From Marinobacter azerbaijanicus (lineage in GTDB: Bacteria; Pseudomonadota; Gammaproteobacteria; Pseudomonadales; Oleiphilaceae), in contig NZ_JASSVS010000004.1 in the NCBI RefSeq assembly GCF_030250645.1, forward strand, positions 248,001 through 312,000: a stretch of 64,000 bases of DNA. The letters run 5' to 3'. Position 1 is the first letter of the stretch, and the number at the start of each line of letters is the position of its first letter. The notes under the pieces are model-generated. The model was not told where the DNA came from and searched no databases. It saw nothing but the letters and a program-made list of their open reading frames with translations. Positions 30,255-39,523 of the stretch are shown one piece after another. Both the position numbers and the translations under genes were made by a program.

Positions 30255-31208
30255 ATGGCGAAATATGCATACTCTGATCTCAGTGACGGCCAATTCGAGG
30301 AACTGGTTCTTGCCATCTGTCAGCATTTATTCGGGTTAGCAACACAAGGGTTTGCAAAGGGTCCAGATGGTGGACGTGACGCAAAATTCGTCGGCATAGC
30401 TGAGAGGTATCCGAGCACGAGCTCACCTTGGCAAGGAACCACAATAATCCAGGCAAAACATACAATTGGATTAAATAAAAGCTTTACCGAAAGCGATTTT
30501 TTTAGCAAAGACAATGAAAATTGCGTTATTCAAAAAGAAATCCCTAGAATCCAAAGCTTAATTTCAAAAGGTGAGTTAGATAATTATCTTTTGATTGCTA
30601 ACAGACGCTTGACAGGAAATGGCGAAAGTCAGATTGTTTCCTATATATCCAGCGCTTGTAACCTGCCCCAGTCCCAGATCAAAGTATGCGGTATAGAACA
30701 GCTTGAATCGTGGCTGAAGTTCTTTCGAGAAATCCCTGATCAAGTTCACCTCGATCCTGTTGACGCACCACTCCTAGTCTCACCAGATGACCTCGCTGAG
30801 GTGATTCAAGCATTAGATGGCCAAAAGGCGAGCTTTAAAACAATCGATGACACGCCTCCAACCCCCCGGGTCGAATATAAAACAAAAAACAAAATTAACA
30901 ACTTTACAGTTGAGGGGGCTCGATATTGGCGAAGCCGGTTTTTGAAGGAAACGTCAAAAATTGACTCTTTCCTTTCGGCGCCACAAAATTCAAAATTTGT
31001 GAAAATGTATGAGTCAACAGTTGATGAATTTCAGTGTAACATCATCGCAAAGAGGAAAGACCATCAAAATTTTGATGAAGTATTGAATCATATTTTTCGG
31101 TCACTGGTGGAGCGCGACCCAGATCTTAGAAGGCACAGGTCTTTGACTAGGGCTATGCTATTTTATATGTATTGGAACTGTGACATCGGTGAGGATGAAG
31201 AATGTTGA
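30255..31208 (+). CDS. ABC-three-component-type effector with Mrr-like nuclease domain
   Basis: Protein of 317 residues with an N-terminal restriction-endonuclease fold of Mrr type: Glu15/16 in QFEELVLAI, GPDGGRDAKF (D38 and D42) and the Q-x-K motif Q66-A-K68 in IIQAKHT. The middle and C-terminal parts (about 200-317) look like the helical C-terminal domain found in the effectors of ABC-three-component conflict systems. It overlaps the next small gene by seven bases, and that gene overlaps a coiled-coil ATPase, so the three form one unit. The DNA is much more AT-rich than the flanks, a sign of transfer. Predicted role: DNA cleavage in anti-phage or anti-plasmid defence, not proven. Confidence 0.72.
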   Translation: MAKYAYSDLSDGQFEELVLAICQHLFGLATQGFAKGPDGGRDAKFVGIAERYPSTSSPWQGTTIIQAKHTIGLNKSFTESDFFSKDNENCVIQKEIPRIQSLISKGELDNYLLIANRRLTGNGESQIVSYISSACNLPQSQIKVCGIEQLESWLKFFREIPDQVHLDPVDAPLLVSPDDLAEVIQALDGQKASFKTIDDTPPTPRVEYKTKNKINNFTVEGARYWRSRFLKETSKIDSFLSAPQNSKFVKMYESTVDEFQCNIIAKRKDHQNFDEVLNHIFRSLVERDPDLRRHRSLTRAMLFYMYWNCDIGEDEEC

Positions 31209-31450
31209 GGCCAACCAAATATTCACACCCCGACAGCACAGTTATAAGCGCAGCATTGCTTTTGTTAAAAGCATTGAAAGACGATCGAATTATTGAATAT
31301 TCTGAGCTTTTAAAACTAACTAAAAGCCGTATTGCTGGCGGAGAGAACCTTTACATCCCAGCGCTCAGCTTTCTTTTTATCATGGGGAAAGTTAGGTACC
31401 ACCAAAACACTGATTCTTTTGAATACATAGACCATCATGAAACTAACTAA
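31202..31450 (+). CDS. ABC-three-component-type small middle protein
   Basis: Protein of 82 residues, probably a winged-helix-like adaptor (ALLLLKALKDDRIIEYSELLKL, then PALSFLFIMGKVRYHQNTDSFEYI). It starts inside the effector gene and ends inside the ATPase gene, so all three are translationally coupled. Small middle components of this size are a defining part of ABC-three-component systems. It has no recognisable catalytic motif. Confidence 0.68.
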   Translation: MLRPTKYSHPDSTVISAALLLLKALKDDRIIEYSELLKLTKSRIAGGENLYIPALSFLFIMGKVRYHQNTDSFEYIDHHETN

Positions 31451-33233
31451 AATTTATAGCAATCAAGATGAAATTTTCGCCCCCATTTTTCTTAATGATG
31501 GCTTAAATGCTGTAATCGCAGAGATAAGAAAACCGGAGAACAAAGAAAAGGACACTCACAACCTTGGAAAAACCACACTGGCAAGGTTGCTAGACTTTCT
31601 TCTGCTTGCTCAACGCAACAAAAAACAATTCTTGTTCAAACACTTATCGATGTTCGAAAGTTTTGTGTTCTTTTTGGAGGTTCAAATTACCTCAGAAAAA
31701 TTCTTAACAATCCGCCGGTCGGTGTCAAAGCCAAGCAAAATATCCTTTAAATATCACAACGAAAAGCACCAAGACTTCACTCAACTCGATGATGCTCATT
31801 GGGATCATGCAGGCGTTACGTTCGACAGAGCAAGAAATGTTTTGGACAGCGCTTTAGATCTCCGTGATTTGTCACCTTGGAGCTACAGACAAATCACCGG
31901 ATATTTACTTAGAACCCAAAATGATTATACAGATGTCTTTCAGCTCCAGAAGTTCAAAGGCAAGCATGAAACTTGGAAGCCATTTCTCGCCCAAGTCTTA
32001 GGTTTTGAATCTGCCTTCATTACCGAACAATATGAAACCGAGAAAAAAGTCGATAGCGCAGAGAAGTCCCTTGAAACTGTCAAGACCGAGCTGGGTGGAT
32101 TAAACCTCGATTCCGGTAAGATTGAAGGCTTACTACAACTAAAACTGCGTGAATCTGAAAAAAAAGAATCCCTACTATCCCAGTTTGATTTTCGCGAAGA
32201 AGATGCAAAGCTAGCCGAAGTCACAATTTCGGATTACGACCGAGAATTGGCGGACTTAACCACTAGAAGATATTACCTTAACCAATCGAAATCTGAGATT
32301 GAGGAATCGATAAAGGATAACTCTATACTTTTCGATACGGAACAAGCGAAACAATTATTCGAGGAAGCAGGCGTATTATTTAAGGACCAAATAAAAAAAG
32401 ACTTCGATCAGCTAATTGAGTTTAACCAAGCCATTACCGAAGAAAGAAAGTCCTACCTCGAAGAAGACCTGAAAGAAATCAACGATGAACTTGGCAACAT
32501 CAAGGCTCAAATCGAAAACCTGTCAGGTGAGCGATCTAAAAACCTTAGATTTATTAAAGAAGTTGATGTATTTGAGAAGTACAAATCGATCTCTAGAGAT
32601 CTAGTTAAGATCAAGGCTGACATTGAAACCTTAGAAAGGCAACGGGAGAATTTGAAGCGGCTTCAAGAGCTAAGAAGTGAGCTTCGAAACATAAAGAGCC
32701 AGTTGTCCGAAGTCCAAGAGGAGATCGAACATAATGTCGATACCATCAACGGTGACCCTAATAGCCGCTTCTCAAAGGTCAGAGAGTATTTTAGTGATAT
32801 CGTTGAAAAGGTATTATCAAGAAAAGCTTTATTAAGCGTTTCCGTGAATCAGCAAGGACATATTGAATTTTTAGCAGAGATCCTTGATGACGATGGCAAT
32901 TCGACCAGTGCTGACCTCGGACACACATACAAAAAGCTATTATGCGTTGCATTCGACCTTTCTATTCTTCGAGTTCATTTAGAGGGGCGGTTCCCGCGCT
33001 GGCTTTACCATGACGGTATATTCGAGTCGTTAGACAATCGTAAGAAGGAAAATCTTCTAGAGGTCATCCATGAATATACAGATCTTGGAATACAAATGAT
33101 TGTAACTGCAATTGACTCAGATCTTCCGGCAAGAAATACGCAGGACTCTCCCGTCTTTAGTAATGCACAGGTTGTACTGAGACTTCATGATGAGGATAGT
33201 TCTGGAAGGCTCTTTAGAATGGCCAGCTGGTAA
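31437..33233 (+). CDS. SMC/Rad50-like ATPase of the ABC-three-component-type system (DUF2326-like)
   Basis: ATPase of 598 residues with an N-terminal P-loop N42-L-G-K45-T-T followed by LARLLDFLLLAQ, long coiled coils (about 205-450, rich in E/K/L), and a C-terminal half-site with the signature-like GHTYKKLLCVAFDLSILRVHL and Walker B/D-loop region PRWLYHDGIFESLDNRKK. The P-loop is shortened (N-L-G-K-T rather than G-x-x-G-x-G-K-S/T), typical of the DUF2326-type clade. It probably senses a DNA structure and licenses the nuclease encoded upstream. AT-rich like its partners. Confidence 0.75.
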   Translation: MKLTKIYSNQDEIFAPIFLNDGLNAVIAEIRKPENKEKDTHNLGKTTLARLLDFLLLAQRNKKQFLFKHLSMFESFVFFLEVQITSEKFLTIRRSVSKPSKISFKYHNEKHQDFTQLDDAHWDHAGVTFDRARNVLDSALDLRDLSPWSYRQITGYLLRTQNDYTDVFQLQKFKGKHETWKPFLAQVLGFESAFITEQYETEKKVDSAEKSLETVKTELGGLNLDSGKIEGLLQLKLRESEKKESLLSQFDFREEDAKLAEVTISDYDRELADLTTRRYYLNQSKSEIEESIKDNSILFDTEQAKQLFEEAGVLFKDQIKKDFDQLIEFNQAITEERKSYLEEDLKEINDELGNIKAQIENLSGERSKNLRFIKEVDVFEKYKSISRDLVKIKADIETLERQRENLKRLQELRSELRNIKSQLSEVQEEIEHNVDTINGDPNSRFSKVREYFSDIVEKVLSRKALLSVSVNQQGHIEFLAEILDDDGNSTSADLGHTYKKLLCVAFDLSILRVHLEGRFPRWLYHDGIFESLDNRKKENLLEVIHEYTDLGIQMIVTAIDSDLPARNTQDSPVFSNAQVVLRLHDEDSSGRLFRMASW

Positions 33234-33402
33234 AAGCCAACGCCAAGGTTACACCAGCACTCTGTGCTGTCTCGGCGGGTCCTTCCCAGCCGGAATTCAT
33301 CACCGCGGGGAACGCTGAGCGCGGTTCGGGACCATCTTCAAACTTTCCTAGACTCCACAAGTTCACAGATTTATTACCGGTGTGTTTCAGTTCGGTTTGC
33401 AT

Positions 33403-33433
33403 GTCAGGTACCCCTAAGGGGGGTACATCTGAC
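33403..33433. repeat. GTACCCC inverted repeat
   Basis: GTCAG-GTACCCC (33403-33414) pairs with GGGGTAC-at-CTGAC (33420-33433), with a two-base bulge. The flank GGGTCAGA, read on the minus strand, is like the ends of some REP/RAYT-related or small insertion elements. No transposase gene is next to it. The sequence between the ATPase gene and this repeat (33234-33402) is GC-rich but I can assign no gene to it. Confidence 0.5.
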
Positions 33434-33475
33434 CCGCCCCCAGTATTTAATCCAACTACTCTTTAGTAATGTCCG

Positions 33476-34423
33476 TTACTGAGGCTTCTTGTTGGCGCTC
33501 TTACCCGGTGACGGAGCATGCCCCACGTCATAAGCGTCGATGGCTTGCATTTCGCTCATCAACCACTCCTTGAAGGCCTTCATGGCCGAGGTTAAAGGGC
33601 GGTGTTTCTGATAGACGAGATAAAAAGCCCTGTGCGTATCAAGCGGAATATTGAACGGCACTACCAGATCCCCTGAACTGATTTCTCTGGATGTCAGTGT
33701 GGGATCTGCCAGAGCCACACCCAGATTTTCCTGTGCGGCCGCGGTGGTTAGCTGACCACTGGATAACTGAAGGCTGTCCCTTGGGGTAATGAACTCTACG
33801 CCAGCCAATTGTAGCCAATCTTCCCACTCCCATTTGCGTTTGCTGACATAGATTAATGTGTGATGACGCAGGTCTTCCGGAACCTCCAGAGGAAGCTTTC
33901 CATTTAAAAGCTTCGGACTACACACAGGCACCAGCATAACTTTCTGCAGAAAGTGAACCTCAATGTCATCCCATTCGCCGTGCCCATAGTAGACCGCCAT
34001 ATCGGTGCTCGACCGACTGAAATCGAGCAATCCCATAGAAGCGTTTATCTGAAGCTCAATATCCGGATAGAGCTCCCGGAAACGAGACATCCGTGGCATT
34101 AGCCACCGGGTCAGAAAATTGGGTGCCACACTAATCTGAACGACATTGGTTTCCTTATTCGTTGCCAATCGGCGAGTCGCCATCTCAATCTCATCCAGCG
34201 CGTGCTTGACGGACATCAGATACTGCTCCCCGGATGGCGTCAGCTCAACCTTCCGCTTGCTTCGGCTAAACAGTCTTACCCCTAAATATTCTTCAAGCGT
34301 TTTGATCTGGTGACTAACGGCAGAAGCGGTCACGGACAACTCCTCTGCCGCAGCCGCAAAACTGCTTTTTCTGGCAGAGACCTCAAACATTCTCAACGCA
34401 TTAAGAGGAGGAAGACGACGCAT
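33476..34423 (-). CDS. LysR-type regulator, GcvA-like
   Basis: Transcription regulator of 315 residues with an N-terminal winged helix-turn-helix (PLNALRMFEVSARKSSFAAAAEELSVTASAVSHQIKTLEE) and a C-terminal ligand-binding domain typical of the GcvA branch (FLTRWLMPRMSRFRELYPDIELQI). The ATG at 34423 fits the family start MRRLPPLNALR; a GTG at 34435 would add four residues. It faces a 59-residue gene on the plus strand across a 7-7-7 palindrome that is a likely binding site. Ligand unknown. Confidence 0.85.
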   Translation of the reverse strand: MRRLPPLNALRMFEVSARKSSFAAAAEELSVTASAVSHQIKTLEEYLGVRLFSRSKRKVELTPSGEQYLMSVKHALDEIEMATRRLATNKETNVVQISVAPNFLTRWLMPRMSRFRELYPDIELQINASMGLLDFSRSSTDMAVYYGHGEWDDIEVHFLQKVMLVPVCSPKLLNGKLPLEVPEDLRHHTLIYVSKRKWEWEDWLQLAGVEFITPRDSLQLSSGQLTTAAAQENLGVALADPTLTSREISSGDLVVPFNIPLDTHRAFYLVYQKHRPLTSAMKAFKEWLMSEMQAIDAYDVGHAPSPGKSANKKPQ

Positions 34424-34437
34424 AGGCGTTACCACTT

Positions 34438-34458
34438 ATGATGAATCATTCTCATCAT
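34438..34458. promoter_or_regulatory. Probable LysR-family operator
   Basis: ATGATGA (34438-34444), seven-base spacer, TCATCAT (34452-34458) is a perfect inverted repeat just upstream of the LysR gene and about 93 bp before the divergent 59-residue gene. The position between divergent genes is where LysR regulators usually bind. Confidence 0.55.
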
Positions 34459-34550
34459 TATGGTTAGAAAGGATCGCTTTTCCAATAGCCTTGGCCTCAT
34501 TAGCATAGTCAACATAGAAACTTATAGACGCCACCTGAGAGGATCACACC

Positions 34551-34730
34551 ATGGCTAAGCAATACTCAACTATGCCGAGCAGCACCGAAATTGATTACTA
34601 TATAAAACTGGCCAAAGCAGAACGCAACCAGTACATCGCGGACAAGACCACAGCCTTGGTGAAAAGGTTCAAAGCTGCTCTTCGTTATCGGTTTCAGATT
34701 GTGGCTTCTAAACAGTCCCCGAGTCACTGA
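34551..34730 (+). CDS. Small basic protein divergent from LysR gene
   Basis: A 59-residue frame starting MAKQYSTMPSSTEIDYYIKL, preceded by GAGAGGA eight bases upstream, a strong ribosome-binding site. It is basic and probably helical (YIKLAKAERNQYIADKTT, then VKRFKAALRYRF) and recalls the small DUF proteins with an ID-YY-xx-A-xx-R pattern found in marine proteobacteria. It is divergent from a GcvA-like regulator and probably controlled by it. Directly downstream lies an IS66 remnant on the other strand, so the 3' end may have been altered by insertion. Function unknown. Confidence 0.6.
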   Translation: MAKQYSTMPSSTEIDYYIKLAKAERNQYIADKTTALVKRFKAALRYRFQIVASKQSPSH

Positions 34731-34898
34731 TTGATCTGATGCCCGTAGTGACTTGTCGGCGAACCGCGCTTTCCACAGACGCGGCGTCAAGTCACTGACC
34801 TCACTGGCCGGGTGCTGGCTGATGCGCTGCAGCACGTCCGCCAGATAAGTGTAGGATTGATGTCGTGCAGTCCGCACATCTCTTGAAAAATCCTTCAA
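34731..34898 (-). pseudogene. IS66-type transposase, C-terminal remnant
   Basis: On the minus strand the translation HQSYTYLADVLQRISQHP followed by ASEVSDLTPRLWKARFAD resembles the extreme C-terminal domain of IS66-family TnpC transposases. Only about 55 residues remain; the frame then runs into unrelated sequence overlapping the 59-residue gene, and no other IS66 part (TnpA, TnpB, catalytic DDE region) is present. Evidence that an insertion sequence once landed here. Confidence 0.5.
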
Positions 34899-34979
34899 AG
34901 TATCTACTCATACTAGCCTCTGACTGCCTGCGGAAAAAAACAACAGAACAGCCGCTCAAAAACCAATGAGGAAACCACC

Positions 34980-35270
34980 ATGAGAAGCCTTTTTGCGAGG
35001 CTTGCAGCCACCATTTCGGAGTTGAAGGCTAATCCGAATGAGGTGCTCAACCAGGCTAATGGCGAACCGATTGTGATCCTGAGTCACAACAAGCCCAGGG
35101 CCTACATGGTACCTGTCGAGACATTCGAACAGATGCAAGAGCAGCTCGAGGATTACCGGCTTCTACAGGAGGCACGCAAGCGTATGGACGACGAATCAGT
35201 ACCGGTGACTATCGATGAGCTACGAGCTGCAATTCAAGAAAAAAGCGCTCAAGGAGTGGAACAAGCTTAA
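34980..35270 (+). CDS. Type II antitoxin, StbD/Phd-YefM family
   Basis: Antitoxin of 96 residues with the Phd/YefM-type N-terminal DNA-binding half (ARLAATISELKANPNEVLNQANGEPIVILSHNKPRAYMVPVETFEQM) and a C-terminal helical toxin-binding tail. GAGGA upstream of the ATG is a fair ribosome-binding site. The toxin frame begins inside its 3' end (56-bp overlap), the usual antitoxin-toxin order. Its toxin is damaged, so the antitoxin may be a relic or neutralise another toxin. Confidence 0.85.
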   Translation: MRSLFARLAATISELKANPNEVLNQANGEPIVILSHNKPRAYMVPVETFEQMQEQLEDYRLLQEARKRMDDESVPVTIDELRAAIQEKSAQGVEQA

Positions 35271-35460
35271 CCCTACTATCCAGGCGGAGTTTCTGAAGAT
35301 CCTGGAAAACCCAAGAATTCCGAAACACCAGTTAAAGGGTTCCTCCGACTTCTACAAGATCAAACTCAGATCCCAAAAACATTGTTCTTCCACAGCTGCC
35401 AAATACGTGAGCACCCCTCAAAATCTCCCGCAAACCCTGAGAATTGACCAGTCCTTCTGA
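35215..35460 (+). pseudogene. StbE/RelE-type toxin, C-terminally truncated
   Basis: The frame begins MSYELQFKKKALKEWNKL, a classic RelE/StbE toxin start, and stays recognisable through PRIPKHQLKGSSDFYKIKLRS. At that point a normal toxin continues with GYRLVY and the catalytic C-terminal strand; here the sequence turns into unrelated residues (QKHCSSTAAKYV) and ends at 81 aa. A short stretch before LENPRI also seems deleted. The key C-terminal residues are lost, so RNase activity is unlikely. Confidence 0.75.
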
Positions 35461-35543
35461 AACCTGACGATTTGAGCTACCCTGAAGCGACAAAACTATT
35501 TCAACTCAGATAGTTGCAAACAGGAAGTAACGGCGGCGGGCGC

Positions 35544-37976
35544 ATGGACAAGAAAAAGCTCACAGAGCGGGACATCTGCAGCAAGTTCATCAACCCCGCT
35601 TTGGAGAAAGCAGGCTGGAACATGCACAGCCAGGTGAGGGAGGAAGTATCGTTCACCGCTGGCCGTATCATCGTTCGTGGCCGCCTGCACACCCGAGGCA
35701 AGCGCCGCCGGGCAGACTACGTTCTGAGCTACAAGAAGAACATGCCCATCGCGATCATTGAGGCCAAGGACAACAATCACAGCCTTGGTGACGGTATGCA
35801 GCAGGCACTGGCCTACAGCGATGCCCTCGATGCACCGTTCGTCTTCAGCAGCAATGGCGATGGCTTCCTGCTCCACGACCGTACCGGCCTTTTCGGTAAA
35901 ACCGAATCCACTCTGAGCCTGGATGAATTCCCCTCCCCAGACACGCTCTGGGAGTTTTACTGCCAGTTCAAAGGCATCACCCAGGCTGGCCGGCAAACCG
36001 TCGAACAGCCGTACTACGACGACGGCAGTGGCCGAACACCACGCTACTACCAAACGGTCGCCATCAACCGCGCCGTAGAAGCAGTGGCACGGGGCCAGAA
36101 CCGAATCCTGCTGGTAATGGCCACTGGCACAGGCAAAACCTTTACCGCTTTTCAGATAATCTGGCGGCTGTGGAAGTCCAAGCAGAAGAAGCGAATTCTG
36201 TTTCTGGCCGACCGTAACATTCTGGTGGACCAGACCAAGAACAACGACTTCAAGCCCTTCGGCCAGGCCATGACCAAGGTCACCAACCGAACGGTGGACC
36301 CGTCATACGAGATTTACCTGTCCCTTTACCAGGCCATCACCGGCAGCGAGGAAGAGCAGAACATCTACAAACAGTTCTCGCCCGACTTTTTCGACCTGGT
36401 GGTTATCGACGAGTGCCACAGGGGCAGCGCCTCCGTGGATTCTGCCTGGCGCCAGATTCTGGAATATTTCTCTGAGGCGGCTCACATCGGCCTGACCGCG
36501 ACACCAAAGGAAACCAAAGAAGTCTCCAACATCGACTATTTCGGCGAGCCGGTTTACACCTACTCCTTGAAGCAGGGGATCGAAGACGGCTTCCTGGCCC
36601 CGTACAAAGTGGTCCGCATCGACCTGGACCGCGACCTGCAAGGCTGGCGCCCGAACAAGGGCCAGACAGACAAGCACGGTGAGCTGATAGACGACCGCAT
36701 ATACAACCAGAAGGATTTCGACCGCACTCTGGTTCTTGAGAAGCGCACCGAAGTGGTGGCACAGAAAGTCACTGAGTTTCTGGAGCAGACCGATCCGTAC
36801 CAGAAAGCCATCGTGTTCTGCGAAGACATCGACCACGCCGAACGCATGCGCCAGGCCCTGGTGAACCTGAATCCGAAGCGCGTGAAGGAGAACCGCAAGT
36901 ACGTGATGCGCATTACCGGCGATGAGCAGGAAGGCAAGGCGGAGTTGGACAACTTCATCAACCCGGAAGAGCGTTACCCGGTGATTGCCACCACCAGCAA
37001 ACTGATGACCACGGGCGTGGATGCGCAAACCTGCAAACTCATCGTGCTGGACCAGCGGATCCAGTCCATGACCGAGTTCAAGCAGATTATCGGCCGTGGC
37101 ACGCGCATCAACGACGATTACAACAAGCACTGGTTCACCATCCTGGACTTCAAGAAAGCCACCGAGCTGTTTGCAGACCCGGCCTTCGACGGCGACCCGG
37201 TGAAGGTCTATGAACCGGGCGCCGGAGACCCGGTTAACCCCGATGACGAACAGACAACGCCTACCACAGATCTGGAGCACGAATGTGGTGAGGAACCAGA
37301 AGGCTATGAAGTGGAGCCCGGCTCCGGCTGGGAAACCGACGACCCGACGGGCGGTGATACCGGCGGCCCTGGCGAGGGCGGCGGAACGGGTGGAGGCAGA
37401 ACTCGTTACGTTGTGGGTGATGTCGAAGTGACCGTTATTGCTGAACGTGTCCAGTATCTGGGGCCGGACGGCAAGCTCATCACCGAGAGCCTGAAAGACT
37501 TCACCCGCAAGAAAGTCAAAGAGCAATATGCAACACTTACGGACTTCCTCAAACACTGGAACCAGGCCGAGCGAAAACAGGCCATTATCGAAGAACTAGC
37601 CGAGCAAGGTGTCATCTGGGACGACCTCATCAGGGACGTAAGCAAAAAGCTGGGCGCCGAGCCAGACCCCTTCGATGTCATCTGCCACATCGTTTACGAC
37701 CAGCCGCCCATGAGCCGCAAGGAGCGCGCTGAACACGTGCGCAAGCAGGATTACTTCAGCAAATACGAGGGGGCCAGCAAACAGGTTCTGGATGCCCTGC
37801 TGGACAAGTACACCGATGACGGTATCGAACCCATCGAGGACATGAAGGTGCTTACCATTGCCCCCTTCAGCCAGCTCGGTGCGCCCATGGAGCTGTTACA
37901 GGCCTTTGGCGGCAAGCCCGGCTACACCAAAGCCGTGAAAGACCTGGAAGACGAGCTGTACCGGCAAACCTCATAA
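35544..37976 (+). CDS. hsdR: Type I restriction endonuclease subunit R
   Basis: Motor and nuclease subunit of a type I restriction-modification system (810 residues). The nuclease domain has D58 ... E73-x-K75 ([14 protein letters not shown]). The SF2 translocase shows motif I MATGTGKT (about 192-199), DECH in VVIDECHRG, motif III GLTATP and motif [12 protein letters not shown] Gly/Asp/Glu-rich linker (about 565-615) leads to a C-terminal helical domain for binding HsdM. The ATG at 35544 gives [12 protein letters not shown], matching EcoEI-type HsdR; an in-frame TTG lies at 35514. First gene of hsdR-hsdM-hsdS. Confidence 0.93.
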   Translation: MDKKKLTERDICSKFINPALEKAGWNMHSQVREEVSFTAGRIIVRGRLHTRGKRRRADYVLSYKKNMPIAIIEAKDNNHSLGDGMQQALAYSDALDAPFVFSSNGDGFLLHDRTGLFGKTESTLSLDEFPSPDTLWEFYCQFKGITQAGRQTVEQPYYDDGSGRTPRYYQTVAINRAVEAVARGQNRILLVMATGTGKTFTAFQIIWRLWKSKQKKRILFLADRNILVDQTKNNDFKPFGQAMTKVTNRTVDPSYEIYLSLYQAITGSEEEQNIYKQFSPDFFDLVVIDECHRGSASVDSAWRQILEYFSEAAHIGLTATPKETKEVSNIDYFGEPVYTYSLKQGIEDGFLAPYKVVRIDLDRDLQGWRPNKGQTDKHGELIDDRIYNQKDFDRTLVLEKRTEVVAQKVTEFLEQTDPYQKAIVFCEDIDHAERMRQALVNLNPKRVKENRKYVMRITGDEQEGKAELDNFINPEERYPVIATTSKLMTTGVDAQTCKLIVLDQRIQSMTEFKQIIGRGTRINDDYNKHWFTILDFKKATELFADPAFDGDPVKVYEPGAGDPVNPDDEQTTPTTDLEHECGEEPEGYEVEPGSGWETDDPTGGDTGGPGEGGGTGGGRTRYVVGDVEVTVIAERVQYLGPDGKLITESLKDFTRKKVKEQYATLTDFLKHWNQAERKQAIIEELAEQGVIWDDLIRDVSKKLGAEPDPFDVICHIVYDQPPMSRKERAEHVRKQDYFSKYEGASKQVLDALLDKYTDDGIEPIEDMKVLTIAPFSQLGAPMELLQAFGGKPGYTKAVKDLEDELYRQTS

Positions 37977-38026
37977 TCCGAATGACCACTTAACACCTAT
38001 TCCGGACACCCAGGAACTGAACACTT

Positions 38027-39523
38027 ATGGCTATCAGCACCACCATCAAATCCATCCAGGACATCATGCGCAAAGACGTAGGCGTAGACGGCGACGCCCA
38101 GCGCATCGGTCAGTTAGTCTGGATGCTGTTCCTGAAAATCTTCGACGATCGGGAACAGGAATGGGAACTGTTCTACGATGACTATAAATCTCCAATCCCG
38201 GGACACCTGCGCTGGCGAAACTGGGCCGCCGACCCGGAGGGCATGACCGGCGACGAACTGAAAGACTTCATCGACAACACCCTGTTCCCCGGCCTTCAGA
38301 ACCTGGAACCTGCCGGTGACGACTACCGCGGCGTAGTTATCCGCAACGTGTTCGAGGATGCCTACAACTACATGAAGTCCGGCCAGCTCATGCGCCAAGT
38401 TATCAACAAGCTGCAAGATGGCATCGACTTCAACAAATCCGCCGAGCGTCACGAACTCGGCGATATGTATGAACAAATCCTCAAAGACCTGCAGAGCGCC
38501 GGCAATGCCGGTGAGTTCTATACACCACGGGCCGTGACCGAGTTCATGGTCAACCGGGTAGACCCGAAGCTGGACGAGAAAGTGATGGACCCTGCCTGCG
38601 GCACCGGCGGCTTTCTCACGTGCACCATTGAGCACAAGCGCAAGAACTACGTGGAAACGCCGAAGGATGAACAAACCCTGCAGAAGAGCGTCCACGGCGT
38701 TGAGAAAAAGCCCCTGCCGCACCTGCTGGCCACAACCAACCTGATTCTGCACGGCATCGAAGTGCCGGACCAGATTAAGCACGATAACACCCTGGCCCGC
38801 CCGCTCATCAGTTGGGGGCCGAAAGAGCGGGTGGACGTTATCGTGGCCAACCCGCCCTTTGGTGGCATGGAAGAGGACGGAATCGAAACCAACTTCCCCA
38901 GCGCCTTCCGCACCCGGGAAACCGCCGACCTGTTCATGACCCTCTTCATCCACCTGCTACGGGATGGTGGCCGTGCCGCCGTCGTGCTGCCAGACGGCTT
39001 CCTGTTCGGCGAAGGCATGAAAACCCGCCTCAAGGAAAAGCTGCTGGAAGAGTGTAACCTGCACACCATCGTGCGCCTGCCCAACGGTGTATTTAACCCT
39101 TACACCGGCATCAAGACCAACCTGCTGTTCTTCACCAAAGGCAAGCCCACGGAGAACGTGTGGTACTACGAGCATCCCTATCCAGAGGGCGTGAAGAGCT
39201 ACAACAAAACCAAGCCTATGCGCTTTGCCGAATTCCAGACCGAAATCGACTGGTGGGGCAGCGAAGCCGACGGCTTCGCCAGCCGCGAGGAAACCGAGCA
39301 GGCCTGGAAAGTGTCCATCGACGACATCAAGGCCCGCAACTACAACCTGGACATCAAGAACCCTCATGAGGGTGAACAGGTCAGCCACGACCCGGACGAA
39401 CTGCTGGCCAAATACGAACAGCAACAGGCCGAAATCCAGGAAATCCGCCACCAGCTGCGGGACATTCTGGCCGATGCGCTTTCTCACAACAGCACTGAGA
39501 ACACCGACGGAGGTGCAGCGTGA
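38027..39523 (+). CDS. hsdM: Type I restriction-modification methyltransferase subunit M
   Basis: N6-adenine DNA methyltransferase subunit of 498 residues. An N-terminal helical HsdM domain (about 5-140) is followed by the SAM-binding motif DPACGTGGF (about 188-196) and the catalytic NPPF (about 275-278) in VIVANPPFGGMEEDG. With HsdS it forms the methylase; with HsdR the restriction complex. It lies 50 bp after hsdR and its stop overlaps the GTG of hsdS. Confidence 0.96.
   Translation: MAISTTIKSIQDIMRKDVGVDGDAQRIGQLVWMLFLKIFDDREQEWELFYDDYKSPIPGHLRWRNWAADPEGMTGDELKDFIDNTLFPGLQNLEPAGDDYRGVVIRNVFEDAYNYMKSGQLMRQVINKLQDGIDFNKSAERHELGDMYEQILKDLQSAGNAGEFYTPRAVTEFMVNRVDPKLDEKVMDPACGTGGFLTCTIEHKRKNYVETPKDEQTLQKSVHGVEKKPLPHLLATTNLILHGIEVPDQIKHDNTLARPLISWGPKERVDVIVANPPFGGMEEDGIETNFPSAFRTRETADLFMTLFIHLLRDGGRAAVVLPDGFLFGEGMKTRLKEKLLEECNLHTIVRLPNGVFNPYTGIKTNLLFFTKGKPTENVWYYEHPYPEGVKSYNKTKPMRFAEFQTEIDWWGSEADGFASREETEQAWKVSIDDIKARNYNLDIKNPHEGEQVSHDPDELLAKYEQQQAEIQEIRHQLRDILADALSHNSTENTDGGAA

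Noticed and set aside
33214..33402. 62-codon minus-strand frame after the ATPase gene
   Set aside because: GC-rich and open, but no ribosome-binding site or recognisable family; may be leftover of an inserted element.
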